The notes under the pieces are model-generated. The model saw only the letters and a program-made list of their open reading frames with translations, made no database searches and was not told where the DNA came from. A program made the translations under genes and the position numbers. Positions 52,458-62,569 of a stretch of DNA of 64,000 nucleotides are shown here, one piece after another. The DNA lies in assembly GCA_963669455.1 (NCBI GenBank), contig OY770026.1, positions 682,001 through 746,000 on the forward strand, read 5' to 3'. Numbering within the stretch: the first letter of the stretch is position 1; every line of letters begins with the position of its first letter. This DNA is from JAWKWH01 sp963669455. GTDB taxonomy: Bacteria > Pseudomonadota > Alphaproteobacteria > Rhizobiales > Rhizobiaceae.

Positions 52458-54869
52458 ATGTCTACGCGCATGTTTGGCGAAAACGTAAAGCGGAACATCG
52501 ATCCAAAGCTGTTGAAGGGTGAGGGCGCATTTGTTGACGATATTCCCCTTCCTGGCGCATTGCATGCTGCGTTTGCGCGTAGTCCATTTGCGCGAGCCAA
52601 GATCAGCAGCATCGACACAACAGCTGCTGAAAACCATCCGGGTGTCGTCGCTGTGTATACCAGTGACAATATCGGTCCGCTCGACATCGAGCTGCCGTTG
52701 TTGATTCCACACGGTTCCATGACAGATGCCCGAACCCAAAGACCGCTCGCCAAAGACGATGTCTATTATGTCGGCCAAACCGTCGCCATGGTTGTGGCGG
52801 TAGACCGGTATACGGCTGAGGATGCGGCGGCGCTGATCGATATCGACTACGAACCACTCGGTGTGGAGATCGATATTGAAGAAGCGGTCAAGGACGGGTC
52901 ACCCCTCGTCCACGAAACACATCCGAACAATATTGCTGCCGATTTCACCCAGGTTTCCGGCGATCCTGAAAAGGGTTTCGCAGAGGCCGAGCATGTGACG
53001 CGCATCAGGGTGCAGGTGGACCGTTCAACGTCAGCGGCGATGGAGTGCCGCGCGGTGGCGGCACGATACGATTCCACGACCGGTGAACTTGTCGTATGGG
53101 ACGGAACGCAGGCGCCGATTTCCGTTCGCGGTGGACTAGCCTCCATTTTAAAACTGGATGAGGACAAAGTCCGCGTGATTGCGCCCGATGTCGGGGGCGG
53201 CTTCGGTCAGAAAGTGCTGCTGTTTTATCCCGACGAGCTGTTGGTTCCGTATGCATCAATCAATCTGCGCAAACCGGTTAAATTTATCGAGGACCGGCGT
53301 GAAAACTTCATCGGATCCACGCAAGAGCGGACGCAGGTTCACTACATTGAACTGCACGCAAAAAAGACCGGTGAGGTCGTCGCACTAAAGGACTTCTTTT
53401 ATCACGATACGGGCGCCTTCATTCCCTACGGGATCGCGGTGGCGCAGGTCGCGTCAACTTCAATTGCCGGTCCGTATCGAATTCCCAATATTCACGTGCA
53501 ATTTCAGGCAGTCTATACACCGACTGTTCCGGTCACGCCCTATCGGGGCTGCGGCAGGCCACAATCCTGTTTCGCCATTGAACGCGCGATGGATCAGCTC
53601 GCAGATGAACTCGGTCTTGACAGGTTTGATATCAGGCGGCGCAACTTGGTTGGCGATGACCAGTTTCCGTGGGTACGTGATGGGCTGCTGTTTGCAGACG
53701 GGCTGCGGGTCAGTCTCGACAGCGGGCAGTATCACAAGGCGCTTGACATGGTGCACGAGGCGATTGGCGCTGGCGATTTCGCCGAAGAACAAAAAAAGGC
53801 CCGTGAAGATGGAAAGTATTTGGGGTTGGGTCTCGCCTTCTATGTCGAGGGCACCGGGCTTGGCCCCTATGAAGGCGGGCACATCAAGATCCATCCGATC
53901 ACCGGCAAGGTGTACGTCAACACCGGACTGGCCGGCCAGGGGCAGAGTCATGACACGGTGTTTGCGCAGATTGCTGCCGACCAGCTGGGGGTTGCAGTTG
54001 AGGACGTGATACTGACCGAAGGCGATACCGGAGCCTATGATTGGGGCGTGGCAACATTTGCCAGCCGTGCGGCTGTGGTGTCAGGAAATGCGATCCACAA
54101 GACGGCAATCAAGGTACGAAAGCAGATCATTACCGCCGCGGCAAACATGCTGGAAGCCGACGAAAGCGATATAGAGTTGCGCGACGGGGCGGCCTGGGTG
54201 GTCGGCACCAACCGGTCTGCGCCGCTCGCCGCGATAGCTACGGCGACCAATCCGCTTCGCTACGCATTCAACGAGGCTGCGCAGGCGGCAACACAATTCG
54301 CTCCGGCCAGCCGGCATGATGGGCCAGCGCTGGACGAGGGGCAGCACCCCGGACTTGAAGCAACCGATTATTTCAGCCCCGAATGCGCTACTTGGGCATA
54401 TGGCGTCCATGCCGCGGTCGTGGAGGTTGATACCACGACGTGCCAAACCAACATCCGCAAATATGTTTGCGTTCATGACTGCGGCAACATGATCAATCCG
54501 ATGATCGTTGACGGCCAGGTCATGGGTGGCATGGCCCAGGGCATCGGCGGAGCGCTTTACGAACGCATCGAGTACCAGCCCGACGGCAACCCGGCAAACG
54601 CCAATTTCGTCGACTTCCTTGTCCCCTACGCGACGGAAATTCCCGATATTCAGGTGGAACATCTCCAGACGCCTTCACCACTCAATCCGCTTGGCGTCAA
54701 GGGAGTAGGTGAGGCGGGATGTATAGCGGTCGGAGCGACGATTGCCTCCGGCCTGACCGACGCCCTTTCGCCGTTTGGTAACGAAAAATTCCACCATACG
54801 CCTATTACGCCGAGCATGATCTTCGAGGCGATCAAACAGAGTGTGCCAAGCAAGAATGAAACAATCTGA
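52458..54869 (+). CDS. Molybdenum hydroxylase catalytic (large) subunit
   Basis: An 803-residue xanthine-dehydrogenase-family subunit that binds the molybdopterin-cytosine (or similar) cofactor and hydroxylates a heterocycle with water. Motifs: DDIPLPGALHAAFARSPFA, DVGGGFGQKVLLFYPDEL, YRGCGRPQSCFAIERAMDQL, and the C-terminal GVKGVGEAGCIAVGA with the catalytic Glu. The active-site loop does not contain the CSFR sequence of CO dehydrogenase, so this is a heterocycle hydroxylase rather than a CO dehydrogenase. Substrate is not readable from motifs; uracil or thymine would suit the context. Confidence 0.93.
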   Translation: MSTRMFGENVKRNIDPKLLKGEGAFVDDIPLPGALHAAFARSPFARAKISSIDTTAAENHPGVVAVYTSDNIGPLDIELPLLIPHGSMTDARTQRPLAKDDVYYVGQTVAMVVAVDRYTAEDAAALIDIDYEPLGVEIDIEEAVKDGSPLVHETHPNNIAADFTQVSGDPEKGFAEAEHVTRIRVQVDRSTSAAMECRAVAARYDSTTGELVVWDGTQAPISVRGGLASILKLDEDKVRVIAPDVGGGFGQKVLLFYPDELLVPYASINLRKPVKFIEDRRENFIGSTQERTQVHYIELHAKKTGEVVALKDFFYHDTGAFIPYGIAVAQVASTSIAGPYRIPNIHVQFQAVYTPTVPVTPYRGCGRPQSCFAIERAMDQLADELGLDRFDIRRRNLVGDDQFPWVRDGLLFADGLRVSLDSGQYHKALDMVHEAIGAGDFAEEQKKAREDGKYLGLGLAFYVEGTGLGPYEGGHIKIHPITGKVYVNTGLAGQGQSHDTVFAQIAADQLGVAVEDVILTEGDTGAYDWGVATFASRAAVVSGNAIHKTAIKVRKQIITAAANMLEADESDIELRDGAAWVVGTNRSAPLAAIATATNPLRYAFNEAAQAATQFAPASRHDGPALDEGQHPGLEATDYFSPECATWAYGVHAAVVEVDTTTCQTNIRKYVCVHDCGNMINPMIVDGQVMGGMAQGIGGALYERIEYQPDGNPANANFVDFLVPYATEIPDIQVEHLQTPSPLNPLGVKGVGEAGCIAVGATIASGLTDALSPFGNEKFHHTPITPSMIFEAIKQSVPSKNETI

Positions 54870-54919
54870 CAATTGCAATGTGAGGCAAGTCGCTGAAACC
54901 GGCTTGTGAAACCTATCAG

Positions 54920-54938
54920 ATCCCGTCTCAATCGGGAT
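54920..54938. other. Short inverted repeat before the transporter operon
   Basis: ATCCCG and CGGGAT separated by seven bases, 20 bases before the BMP gene. The spacing differs from the IclR-type palindrome. It could be a weak attenuating hairpin that lowers read-through from the hydroxylase genes. Confidence 0.35.
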
Positions 54939-54958
54939 ATCATCAGGGAGGTAATACC

Positions 54959-56038
54959 ATGAGAAGCAAGTGGATTGTTCCGGGTCTCGCCGGGATTGTC
55001 ATCGCAGCGTCGTCAGTGAACACCGACGCGCAATTCAAGGCGCAGGACGGCCCCAAGCCGGCCATGATCATTTTTTCGCAGAAGAATGACGGTGGCTGGT
55101 CGCAGGCGCTGGACGAGGCTCGCCAGAAAATCGAGGCCGAACTTGGGATCAGTATTCCGGTCGTTGAGAATGTTCCCGAAAACGCCACGGCGATCCGTCC
55201 AGCTGTCGAGCTGTTCATCGATCGGGGTGCAAACATTATTCTTGGATCTGCTTTTGGTTATTCCGACACATTCAAGGAACTTGCAGAACAGTATCCCGAT
55301 GTCGTGTTCCTGAACCCGGCCGGAACCACCAACGGCAAGAACCTGATGTCGTATTACGGCCGCACATATGAAAGCCAGTATCTCTGCGGTATGGCCGCGG
55401 CCTCCGCGTCCAAGACCGGCAAACTTGGATTTGTCGCCGCCAACCCGTTTGGCCTGGTGAACTGGACTGTCAACGCCTATGCGCTTGGAGCGCAGCAGAT
55501 CAACCCTGACGCCACGGTTACGGTGGTCTACACGGGCGCCTGGAATGATCCGGTAAAGGAGCGTGCAGCCGCTGAAGCGCTGGTTGAACAGGGCATAGAT
55601 GTCATCGGGCAGCACGTTGACACGCCGACGCCGCAGATCGTGGCGCAGGAAAAGGGAATCTATGGAACCGGGCACCACCGTGACTTGAGCGAATTCAGCA
55701 CCGCAACACAGTGTTCGTCGGCTTGGGTCTGGGACCGCTTCCTGATACCTGAGATCAAGAAGATCGTTGCGGGCGAATGGGAATCCCAACCCTACGGCGC
55801 ATTCCTGTCGATTGCGCAGGGCGGCACGGATATCGCCTGTTGCGGCGATGCCGTCTCGGACGAGGATGAGAAGAAAATCATGGCTGAGCGCGAAGCGGTC
55901 ATGGGTGGCAAGCACGTGTTTGCCGGACCGCTGAAAGATCGTGAAGGAACCGAACGCGTCATAGCCGGCGAAGTCCTCGGTGATGGCGACCTTTGGGGTA
56001 TGGACTGGTTTGTCAGTGGGGTGATCAGCCAGCAATGA
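54959..56038 (+). CDS. BMP-family substrate-binding protein of an ABC transporter
   Basis: A 359-residue periplasmic binding protein of the Bmp/PnrA family, which bind nucleosides and purine- or pyrimidine-like ligands. It has a short signal peptide without a lipobox Cys, then MIIFSQKNDGGWSQALDEAR, FVAANPFGLVNWTVNAYALG, AQQINPDATVTVVYTGAWND, and DVIGQHVDTPTPQIVAQEKG. Its stop overlaps the ATPase start (ATGA). It defines the probable substrate class of the locus as nucleobase-like. Confidence 0.92.
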   Translation: MRSKWIVPGLAGIVIAASSVNTDAQFKAQDGPKPAMIIFSQKNDGGWSQALDEARQKIEAELGISIPVVENVPENATAIRPAVELFIDRGANIILGSAFGYSDTFKELAEQYPDVVFLNPAGTTNGKNLMSYYGRTYESQYLCGMAAASASKTGKLGFVAANPFGLVNWTVNAYALGAQQINPDATVTVVYTGAWNDPVKERAAAEALVEQGIDVIGQHVDTPTPQIVAQEKGIYGTGHHRDLSEFSTATQCSSAWVWDRFLIPEIKKIVAGEWESQPYGAFLSIAQGGTDIACCGDAVSDEDEKKIMAEREAVMGGKHVFAGPLKDREGTERVIAGEVLGDGDLWGMDWFVSGVISQQ

Positions 56039-57597
56039 ACCAGATTCCGGACCGCATTGACAAGGCAATTGCCGGCGGTCCGGAGCTCGCACCGGACAGT
56101 CGATTTCTGGTGCTTTCTGGGATTGTCAAATCCTTTGGGGATTTTTGTGCGCTGGACAATGTCGATTTTGATCTGGAGAGGGGCGAGGTACACGCCCTTC
56201 TTGGAGAAAACGGCGCCGGCAAGTCTTCTTTGATGAATGTAGCAGCCGGCCTCTATACTCCGGACAAGGGCAAGGTGTTGGTCGAAGGATCGGCGGTGGC
56301 AATCAAGGGTCCGGCGGCCGCGGCCAGACTTGGTATCGGCATGGTGCATCAGCACTACAAGCTGGTCAGGCCTTTCAACGCCGTGGAAAACATTCTTCTG
56401 TCGCACCCGACCGGCCGATACGAGAAGTCAACGCAGCGAATGCGATCGTTGATCGCGGAGAAAGCGGAAGTCGTTGGATTTGAAATTGATCTCGACCGGC
56501 CTGTCGCCTCGTTGTCTGTGGCAGAACAACAGCGCGTCGAGATTCTCAAAATCCTGGTTGCCGGCGCTCACATCATCATTCTTGATGAACCGACAGCTGT
56601 CTTGACCGACGAAGAGGGCGAACGCCTGCTGACAGCAATGCGAAAGCTCGCCGAAGACGGATGCTCCATTGTTCTGGTGACACACAATCTGAAGGAAGCA
56701 CTGAATTACTCCGATCGGATCACCGTTATGCGCGGCGGCAAATATGTGGATACGGTCAATCCCGGCGATGTCACGCCTGCGGATCTGACCAACATGATTG
56801 TCGGACAATCGATCGTTGAGCGTCCTCATCCTGCCGAGAATATCGGCGACGTGCGGTTGAAAGTCTCTGCTTTAGGGACGAATCGCGACGACGATGCAAG
56901 AGCACTGGACAATGTGGATTTCCAGGTTAGTTCCGGCGAAATTTACGGTATCGCAGGCGTTGGCGGCAATGGTCAGGATGAACTGGTCTCGGTTTTGATG
57001 GGTCTGTTGCCGGCAGTTCGGGGCCATATACACCTCGATAAACAGGGCGACATCACGCGGGCGCGCACCGATGAGCGACGCGGGTTCGGAATGGCGTGCA
57101 TACCGGCCGACCGGCATCAATTTGCGCTGTGCGGCGATCTTCCGATCAGCGACAATTTCGCCATCAGCAAAGTGCTTGAAGGGCAATATGGGACCTGGTC
57201 GCGGGTCGATCGCAAGAAGATCACCGGCGCAACACGCGATGCGCTGAGCAGCTACGATGTACAAGGTGTTCGCAGGGAAGATCAGCGGGCCGGATTGCTC
57301 TCCGGAGGAAACGCCCAGAAACTGGTTATCGCCCGCGAATTCTCAGGGCAACCATCCGTGGTCATTGCACACAGTCCCAATCGCGGTCTGGATGTGCGTG
57401 CTTCGGCTGCAGTTCACGGATATCTTCGTTCAGCTCGCGACGCCGGCGCAGCGGTAATCCTGATCAGCGAGGATCTCGACGAGATCATGTTGTTGTCGGA
57501 TCGCATCGGCGTCATGAATTCGGGCTCGATTGTCGCTGAATTCATGACGCCGGCAGACCGGCACGAAATCGGCGGGGCAATGATCGGTCATGACTGA
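56035..57597 (+). CDS. ABC transporter ATPase with two nucleotide-binding domains
   Basis: A 520-residue fused ATPase of the RbsA/YufO type. The first domain has LLGENGAGKSSLMNVAAGLY (Walker A), VASLSVAEQQRVEILKILVA (signature) and IIILDEPTAVLTDEE. The second has a degenerate Walker A (GVGGNGQDELVSVLMG) and LLSGGNAQKLVIAREF with the changed Walker B VVIAHSPNRGLDV. Such asymmetry is normal in the family. Start ATG 56035 overlaps the binding-protein stop. Confidence 0.92.
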   Translation: MNQIPDRIDKAIAGGPELAPDSRFLVLSGIVKSFGDFCALDNVDFDLERGEVHALLGENGAGKSSLMNVAAGLYTPDKGKVLVEGSAVAIKGPAAAARLGIGMVHQHYKLVRPFNAVENILLSHPTGRYEKSTQRMRSLIAEKAEVVGFEIDLDRPVASLSVAEQQRVEILKILVAGAHIIILDEPTAVLTDEEGERLLTAMRKLAEDGCSIVLVTHNLKEALNYSDRITVMRGGKYVDTVNPGDVTPADLTNMIVGQSIVERPHPAENIGDVRLKVSALGTNRDDDARALDNVDFQVSSGEIYGIAGVGGNGQDELVSVLMGLLPAVRGHIHLDKQGDITRARTDERRGFGMACIPADRHQFALCGDLPISDNFAISKVLEGQYGTWSRVDRKKITGATRDALSSYDVQGVRREDQRAGLLSGGNAQKLVIAREFSGQPSVVIAHSPNRGLDVRASAAVHGYLRSARDAGAAVILISEDLDEIMLLSDRIGVMNSGSIVAEFMTPADRHEIGGAMIGHD

Positions 57598-58669
57598 CGG
57601 AGTGCCCGCACGCCAGCTATGGCGTTTACACCTGGAAATTCGCGACCACATGCCGTTGTGGCAGCAGGCAATGATTGTTGGAAGCGGTGCTGCCGCCGGC
57701 TTGTTCATTTCGGTGTGCGTATTGATGATATCGGGTGTCAGCCTGTCGGCGCTCTGGAATGAGTTTGTCGTTTTCATCTTCACCAATCCGCGAAATCTCT
57801 CTGCGGTCATGACGCAGTCGGCCCCGCTGATCATTGTCGGCTTGGCAGCAGCAATCGCGTTCAAGGTTAGATTCTGGAACATCGGTATCGAAGGCCAGAT
57901 GATTTTTGGCGCAATCGGCGCGACCTTCGTCGCAACCTTCGACATTGGCCCGGAAACCCTGCGGCTGCCATTGATGGCGATTTTCGCCATGCTCGGAGGA
58001 ATGGCATGGATGGCTTTGCCGGCGATTTTGAAGCTCAGGCTTCAGGTCAATGAAATCATCTCAACCCTGCTGCTCAACTACATCGCGTTCAATTTCCTGC
58101 TGCATCTTTTGTATGGGCCATGGCAGGACCCGGTCAGTTCTTTTCCCCACTCAGAGCAATTCGCAAGTTTTGAACGGCTGACCAGCCTGAATTGGGGCAA
58201 TTTGGATTTCTCACTGGTCGTTGCGCTCGGCCTCGTCGCCGTGTCGTTCTGGCTGTTGATTTCCAGCCGGTTTGGATTCTTGTTGAACTTCATTCATTCC
58301 AATCCGCAGATGGCCCGCGCCATGGGAGTTCGGGTGGGAATGCTGACCCTGATAGCCGCGCTATCATCCGGCGCATTTGCGGGATTGTCGGGCTTCGTTG
58401 TCAGTGCCGGTATCGAGTCCCGGATGACGCAATCCTTTTTCATCGGCTTCGGGTTTTCCGGAATCCTCATTGCCTTTCTGGCGCGCAACAATCCACTGAC
58501 GATTGTCGTGGTTTCGCTGTTTGTCGCGACGTTGATGATCGCCGGGCAAAGCCTTCAGGTGTTCTACCAGATACCGTTCGCCACCGTTCAGCTCATCCAG
58601 GCGATCGTTGTGATTTGTGTAGCCGCGTCGGAATTTTTTATGCGCCATCGCATTAGGCTGGCCAGCTAG
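57590..58669 (+). CDS. ABC transporter permease 1 (nucleoside-type)
   Basis: A 359-residue membrane protein with about nine helices, of the BPD-transp-2 family. Motifs: IVGLAAAIAFKVRFWNIGI, EGQMIFGAIGATFVATFDIG, LQVNEIISTLLLNYIAFNFL (EAA-like region), and NPQMARAMGVRVGMLTLIAA. It overlaps the ATPase gene by eight bases and pairs with the next permease. Confidence 0.92.
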   Translation: MTDGVPARQLWRLHLEIRDHMPLWQQAMIVGSGAAAGLFISVCVLMISGVSLSALWNEFVVFIFTNPRNLSAVMTQSAPLIIVGLAAAIAFKVRFWNIGIEGQMIFGAIGATFVATFDIGPETLRLPLMAIFAMLGGMAWMALPAILKLRLQVNEIISTLLLNYIAFNFLLHLLYGPWQDPVSSFPHSEQFASFERLTSLNWGNLDFSLVVALGLVAVSFWLLISSRFGFLLNFIHSNPQMARAMGVRVGMLTLIAALSSGAFAGLSGFVVSAGIESRMTQSFFIGFGFSGILIAFLARNNPLTIVVVSLFVATLMIAGQSLQVFYQIPFATVQLIQAIVVICVAASEFFMRHRIRLAS

Positions 58670-58684
58670 CGAGGAACCGGACAG

Positions 58685-59617
58685 ATGGATTTTCTAATTA
58701 ATTGGCTGGCTAACGTTCCTGGATTTGCGGTTCCCTTTGCGCTTGGCGCCATGGGATTGATCATCTGCGAAAAATCAGGTGTTTTGAACCTGGGTGCCGA
58801 AGGTTATCTGCTCGTCGGTGCGATGATCGGTGCTGGATCAATGCTGACATTTCCGGGCCATCCGTATCTCGCCCTGACACTGGCCGCACTTGCATCGGCA
58901 TTGCTGTCGGTTTTGTTTGCTGTCCTCGTCGTCCATCTGCGGGTCAATCAGGTTATTTCGGGTCTTGCCATTGTTTTCCTGGCTCAGGGCCTCACCAGCC
59001 TGGTGGCAGGCAAGATGGGCTGGACCAACAAAGCGTTTTCGGGTCTTGGTGATATCAATCTGGGGCCGATTTCCGATATTCCGGTCATCGGCCTGATTGT
59101 TTTCAGGCAGGATCCGATCGTCTATGTGACCGTGGCCCTGTTCATTGTCGCCTCATATGTAACTTACCGGACACACGCCGGCTTGCGTTTGCGGGCTGTC
59201 GGTGAAAATCCGGAAGCCTCGGATGCGGCCGGTATTCCTGTGCTCAGCTACCGCTTTGCCGCCGTTTTAATTGGGGGTCTGTTTCTCGGTCTGGCCGGTG
59301 GTTACCTGACCGTCGTCGTTTCCAAAATATGGGTCGACAATATGGCTGGCGGCAGGGGGTGGATTATTATCGCCTTGGTCATCTTCGCACGGTGGCGACC
59401 ATGGCGCGCACTTGGTGGAGCGATCCTCTTTGGATGCATCGAGGCACTTATTCCCCGCGTCGCCGCGATCGGCATTCAGTTGCCGCAATATTTCGTGCTG
59501 ATGCTGCCCTATGCGGTCACGCTAGCGGTGATGATTTGGACAAGCCTGTCAAAGGATGCACTATCAAATGACCCAAGCGCGCTCGGGAGGCCGTTTGTTC
59601 GTGAAGAGCGTCGATAG
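58685..59617 (+). CDS. ABC transporter permease 2 (nucleoside-type)
   Basis: A 310-residue membrane protein of the same class: FALGAMGLIICEKSGVLNLG, AEGYLLVGAMIGAGSML, LRVNQVISGLAIVFLAQGLT, and TYRTHAGLRLRAVGENPEAS followed by DAAGIPVLSYR. The ABC transporter is complete: binding protein, double ATPase and two permeases. The gene is convergent with the malonyl-CoA synthetase gene, six bases away. Confidence 0.92.
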   Translation: MDFLINWLANVPGFAVPFALGAMGLIICEKSGVLNLGAEGYLLVGAMIGAGSMLTFPGHPYLALTLAALASALLSVLFAVLVVHLRVNQVISGLAIVFLAQGLTSLVAGKMGWTNKAFSGLGDINLGPISDIPVIGLIVFRQDPIVYVTVALFIVASYVTYRTHAGLRLRAVGENPEASDAAGIPVLSYRFAAVLIGGLFLGLAGGYLTVVVSKIWVDNMAGGRGWIIIALVIFARWRPWRALGGAILFGCIEALIPRVAAIGIQLPQYFVLMLPYAVTLAVMIWTSLSKDALSNDPSALGRPFVREERR

Positions 59618-59623
59618 GTCTGG

Positions 59624-61141
59624 TCAGGCGTACAAGTCCTTGTAGGTATCGCGCAGCATATTCTTCTGGATCTTTCCCATGGCATTCTTTGGCAACGCGT
59701 CAACGGTGATGATGCGTTGGGGCACCTTGAACTTGGCGAGCGAGCCTGCAAGCCGGTTGCGCAAGTCCATCTCGTTGACCGGCTTACTATCGGTGGCAAC
59801 GACAATCGCCGTGACCCCTTCGCCAAAATCCGGATGGGGAACGCCGATCACCGCAGATTCGGCAACTTCAGGCTGTTCATCGATCTGGTTTTCGACCTCG
59901 GCTGGATAGACATTCAACCCGCCGGAAATAATCAGGTCCTTGCCGCGGCCCGAGATCGTCAGATATCCATCCTTGTCGAAGTAACCCAAATCACCGGTGA
60001 TGAAATATCCATCATCGCGGAACTCGGCGGAAGTCTTTTCCGGCATACGCCAATAGCCTTTGAAAACATTCGGCCCCTTCAATTCGATGACCCCGATCTC
60101 ACCATCCGGCAACACCTGGCCGCTTTCCGGATCGGCAACGCGCACCGATACCCCGGGCAGTGCAAAACCGACCGCGCCTGGCCGGCGTTCCCCGTCATAA
60201 GGATTGGAGGTGATCATGTTGGTTTCCGTCATGCCGTAGCGTTCAAGGATCGCGTGACCGGTTCTGGCAGTAAACGAGCGATGGATTTCGGCAGAAAGCG
60301 GTGCCGATCCGGAAATGAATATCCGCATGTGCCGGGTCGCATCGGCATCGAAATCGGGTGAGCCGAGCAGGCGTATGTAGAAAGTCGGAACGCCCATCAT
60401 TGCCGTTGCCTGCGGAAGCGCGGTCATCACCTGATCGACATCAAACTTCGGCATGAAAATCATTGATCCGCCGGTCAGCAATACGGTGTTGATGGCGACG
60501 AACAATCCGTGGGTGTGATAGATCGGCAGCGCGTGCAGCAGGACATCGTCAGCCGTGAAGCGCCAGATTTCTGCAAGCGCCATCGCGTTGGAGCGCAAAT
60601 TCTCGTGGCTGATCATGGCGCCCTTGGAGCGGCCGGTCGTGCCTGACGTGTAGAGAATAGCGGCGAGGTCGTCGCCATCGATCTCTTCCGTGTCAAAAGT
60701 GGTCGAACATCCCGCCGCCATTTCCGGCAGCGACCCGCCACCATTTGGCCCGAGTGATGCCATGTGTTTGACACCGGCATCGGCCATCAGCGGCTCCATC
60801 TCTTTCTCGTTGTTCATTTCGCATACAAACAGAGCCGGTTCGGCGTCGCGAACAAAATAGTCGATTTCGGCGGGCGTATACGCCGTGTTCAGTGGCAGAT
60901 AAACGGCACCTAGCCGAAGACACCCGAGATAGAGCCAGATGCATTCCTTGCGCTTGTGTGTCTGCACCGCCACCCGGTCGCCGCGACCAACGCCGAGTGC
61001 GGCAAGCGCATTGGCGTAGCGGCCACTCAGTTCCAGCACATTGCCATAATTGATGACGATTTCATCTTCGGGCACGTGCAGAAATGGCGCGCCGGAATCG
61101 GCCAATTGAGCCTCGATCGCGTGGAAAAGATTACCAGTCAC
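59624..61141 (-). CDS. matB: Malonyl-CoA synthetase
   Basis: Activates malonate with ATP and CoA. The 505-residue adenylate-forming enzyme begins with a GTG (TGNLFHAIEAQLADSGAPFL), as in rhizobial MatB, and has AAILYTSGTTGRSKGAMISH, the central ERYGMTETNMITSNPYDGER, YFITGDLGYFDKDGYLTISG, GRGKDLIISGGLNVYPAEV, and the catalytic Lys in LPKNAMGKIQKNMLRD. The PYDGERRPGAVG segment after the TETN motif is typical of malonyl-CoA synthetases. It overlaps mcd by 11 bases. An extension to 61288 is inside mcd and is rejected. Confidence 0.92.
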   Translation of the reverse strand: MTGNLFHAIEAQLADSGAPFLHVPEDEIVINYGNVLELSGRYANALAALGVGRGDRVAVQTHKRKECIWLYLGCLRLGAVYLPLNTAYTPAEIDYFVRDAEPALFVCEMNNEKEMEPLMADAGVKHMASLGPNGGGSLPEMAAGCSTTFDTEEIDGDDLAAILYTSGTTGRSKGAMISHENLRSNAMALAEIWRFTADDVLLHALPIYHTHGLFVAINTVLLTGGSMIFMPKFDVDQVMTALPQATAMMGVPTFYIRLLGSPDFDADATRHMRIFISGSAPLSAEIHRSFTARTGHAILERYGMTETNMITSNPYDGERRPGAVGFALPGVSVRVADPESGQVLPDGEIGVIELKGPNVFKGYWRMPEKTSAEFRDDGYFITGDLGYFDKDGYLTISGRGKDLIISGGLNVYPAEVENQIDEQPEVAESAVIGVPHPDFGEGVTAIVVATDSKPVNEMDLRNRLAGSLAKFKVPQRIITVDALPKNAMGKIQKNMLRDTYKDLYA

Positions 61142-62525
61142 GTTGTTTCTCCAATTGATCCTTCGTCGCCGGAACCGGTTCGATGCGAACCGGATTGGAC
61201 TGTGCCAGTTTCTGGACCGACGCCGAAGCATTGATTCCGCCATGCATGACGAAGTTTTCGTGATTGCGTTCAATTTCTTCGCGGTCATACAGGTAGTTGA
61301 CCATGATGGTGTGGGATGAATTCCGGCCCAACTCGCTTGTATCGCTCAGCCAGTTGATTCGTTCCAGCCGCGCTCCATTGCGCAGGTGGAACCGCGCCAC
61401 CGGATCCAGAACTTGGCCCCTGGTGCTCTTGGCGTTCAACAGATAGTCGGCAGCCAGTGGAAGCAAAATCCGTTCGACCGCCGATGACGTTTCCTTATCC
61501 GTCCACCATTGGCCAACGGTGAGCTCCTGCAACCGGTTGAGCCTATCATCCAGATCCGGATTTCGCCCGGCCACTTCTGCGTTTGCCAGCTCCTTGATCC
61601 ATTTCGAATACCCGGGAACCGGTGAAAGCGTCGCAAACTGTTTGACATGGGGAAATTCAAGCCGCAGCTCCTCGACGACCTGCTTGATTAGGAAATTGCC
61701 GAATGAAATACCCCTCAAGCCCGGCTGGCAGTCGGAAATCGAGTAAAAAATTGCCGTTGTCGCGTCGTCGGCGCTAATCATCTCCCGATCTGCGCCAAGA
61801 ACCTCGCCAATGGTAGAGGGAAGATCTCTCATAAGAGCGACTTCGACGAATATCAGCGGCTCGTCACGCACCCGCGGGTGGAAGAAGGCATAAAGACGCC
61901 GATCCGGCGGATCAATTCGTTCACGCAATTCAATCCAGTCGGAGATCTCGTGCACCGCTTCATAGCGAATGATCTTTTCGAGGATCGCGGCCGGCGTTTG
62001 CCAATCCACATGCCGCAATTCCAGAAAACCGCGATTGAACCATGAGCTGAACAGGTGCTTGAAATCATCGTCGACAGGTGACAGTTCCGGATTCTTTTGT
62101 ATTACGTCAAGAAGATCAGCACGGATGGCCATCAGCGCAGATGTTCCATCATACACCTGATTGAGGCGGCGAAGAATATTTTGACGCAACGGCTCCGATT
62201 CTGCATGTAGGCGGCTGGCGGCAACCGGGTCTTGCGAATGCATATAAGCGTCGACAGCCGTCTGCACTCGTTCATGATCTGGGCCAAACTGATCGAGCAG
62301 CAGGCGAAAGAACGCCGGCTGTTCTTCCTTTTCAAGCAGCTGATATTGCGAAAGAATTTCCGTCGCCGTCGCCAATTCGGTTGCTTCACCGATATTCGAA
62401 AGCAAATGCCGGCACAATTCCTCCAGGCCCCCGATTTCCGGTTTCCTGCGAGAAGAAGATGTAAGCTCGCTGAATAGCTTTCCTCTTTCAGCAATGGACT
62501 TTAGAAACTCGGAAAGAAACGACAT
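61131..62525 (-). CDS. matA: Malonyl-CoA decarboxylase
   Basis: Converts malonyl-CoA to acetyl-CoA and CO2. The 464-residue protein has an N-terminal helical domain and a C-terminal GNAT-like catalytic domain with FATLSPVPGYSKWIKELAN, DPVARFHLRNGARLERINW, and the C-terminal SHTIMVNYLYDREEIERNHE. The Ser and His of the active site are in the FATLSPVPG and DPVARFH regions. It is the first gene of the matA-matB transcript and is divergent from the EamA gene across the best IclR palindrome. Confidence 0.92.
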   Translation of the reverse strand: MSFLSEFLKSIAERGKLFSELTSSSRRKPEIGGLEELCRHLLSNIGEATELATATEILSQYQLLEKEEQPAFFRLLLDQFGPDHERVQTAVDAYMHSQDPVAASRLHAESEPLRQNILRRLNQVYDGTSALMAIRADLLDVIQKNPELSPVDDDFKHLFSSWFNRGFLELRHVDWQTPAAILEKIIRYEAVHEISDWIELRERIDPPDRRLYAFFHPRVRDEPLIFVEVALMRDLPSTIGEVLGADREMISADDATTAIFYSISDCQPGLRGISFGNFLIKQVVEELRLEFPHVKQFATLSPVPGYSKWIKELANAEVAGRNPDLDDRLNRLQELTVGQWWTDKETSSAVERILLPLAADYLLNAKSTRGQVLDPVARFHLRNGARLERINWLSDTSELGRNSSHTIMVNYLYDREEIERNHENFVMHGGINASASVQKLAQSNPVRIEPVPATKDQLEKQRDW

Positions 62526-62569
62526 GTGGTAGCGGCTTCAGTAGATTGCGGAACGATATCGGAGCGAGT

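Noticed and set aside
52458..54869. Aerobic CO dehydrogenase as identity of the Mo hydroxylase
   Set aside because: The large subunit lacks the CSFR active-site loop of CO dehydrogenase; the sequence at that place is YRGCGRP, as in other heterocycle hydroxylases. The CoxG-like neighbour is common to the wider family.
55013..56092. A 359-codon minus-strand frame opposite the BMP protein gene
   Set aside because: Same length as the real gene but antisense to clear BMP motifs; no ribosome-binding site or family match.
59624..61141. Generic long-chain acyl-CoA ligase
   Set aside because: The PYDGERRPGAVG segment, the MatB-like N-terminus and the overlap with malonyl-CoA decarboxylase favour malonyl-CoA synthetase.
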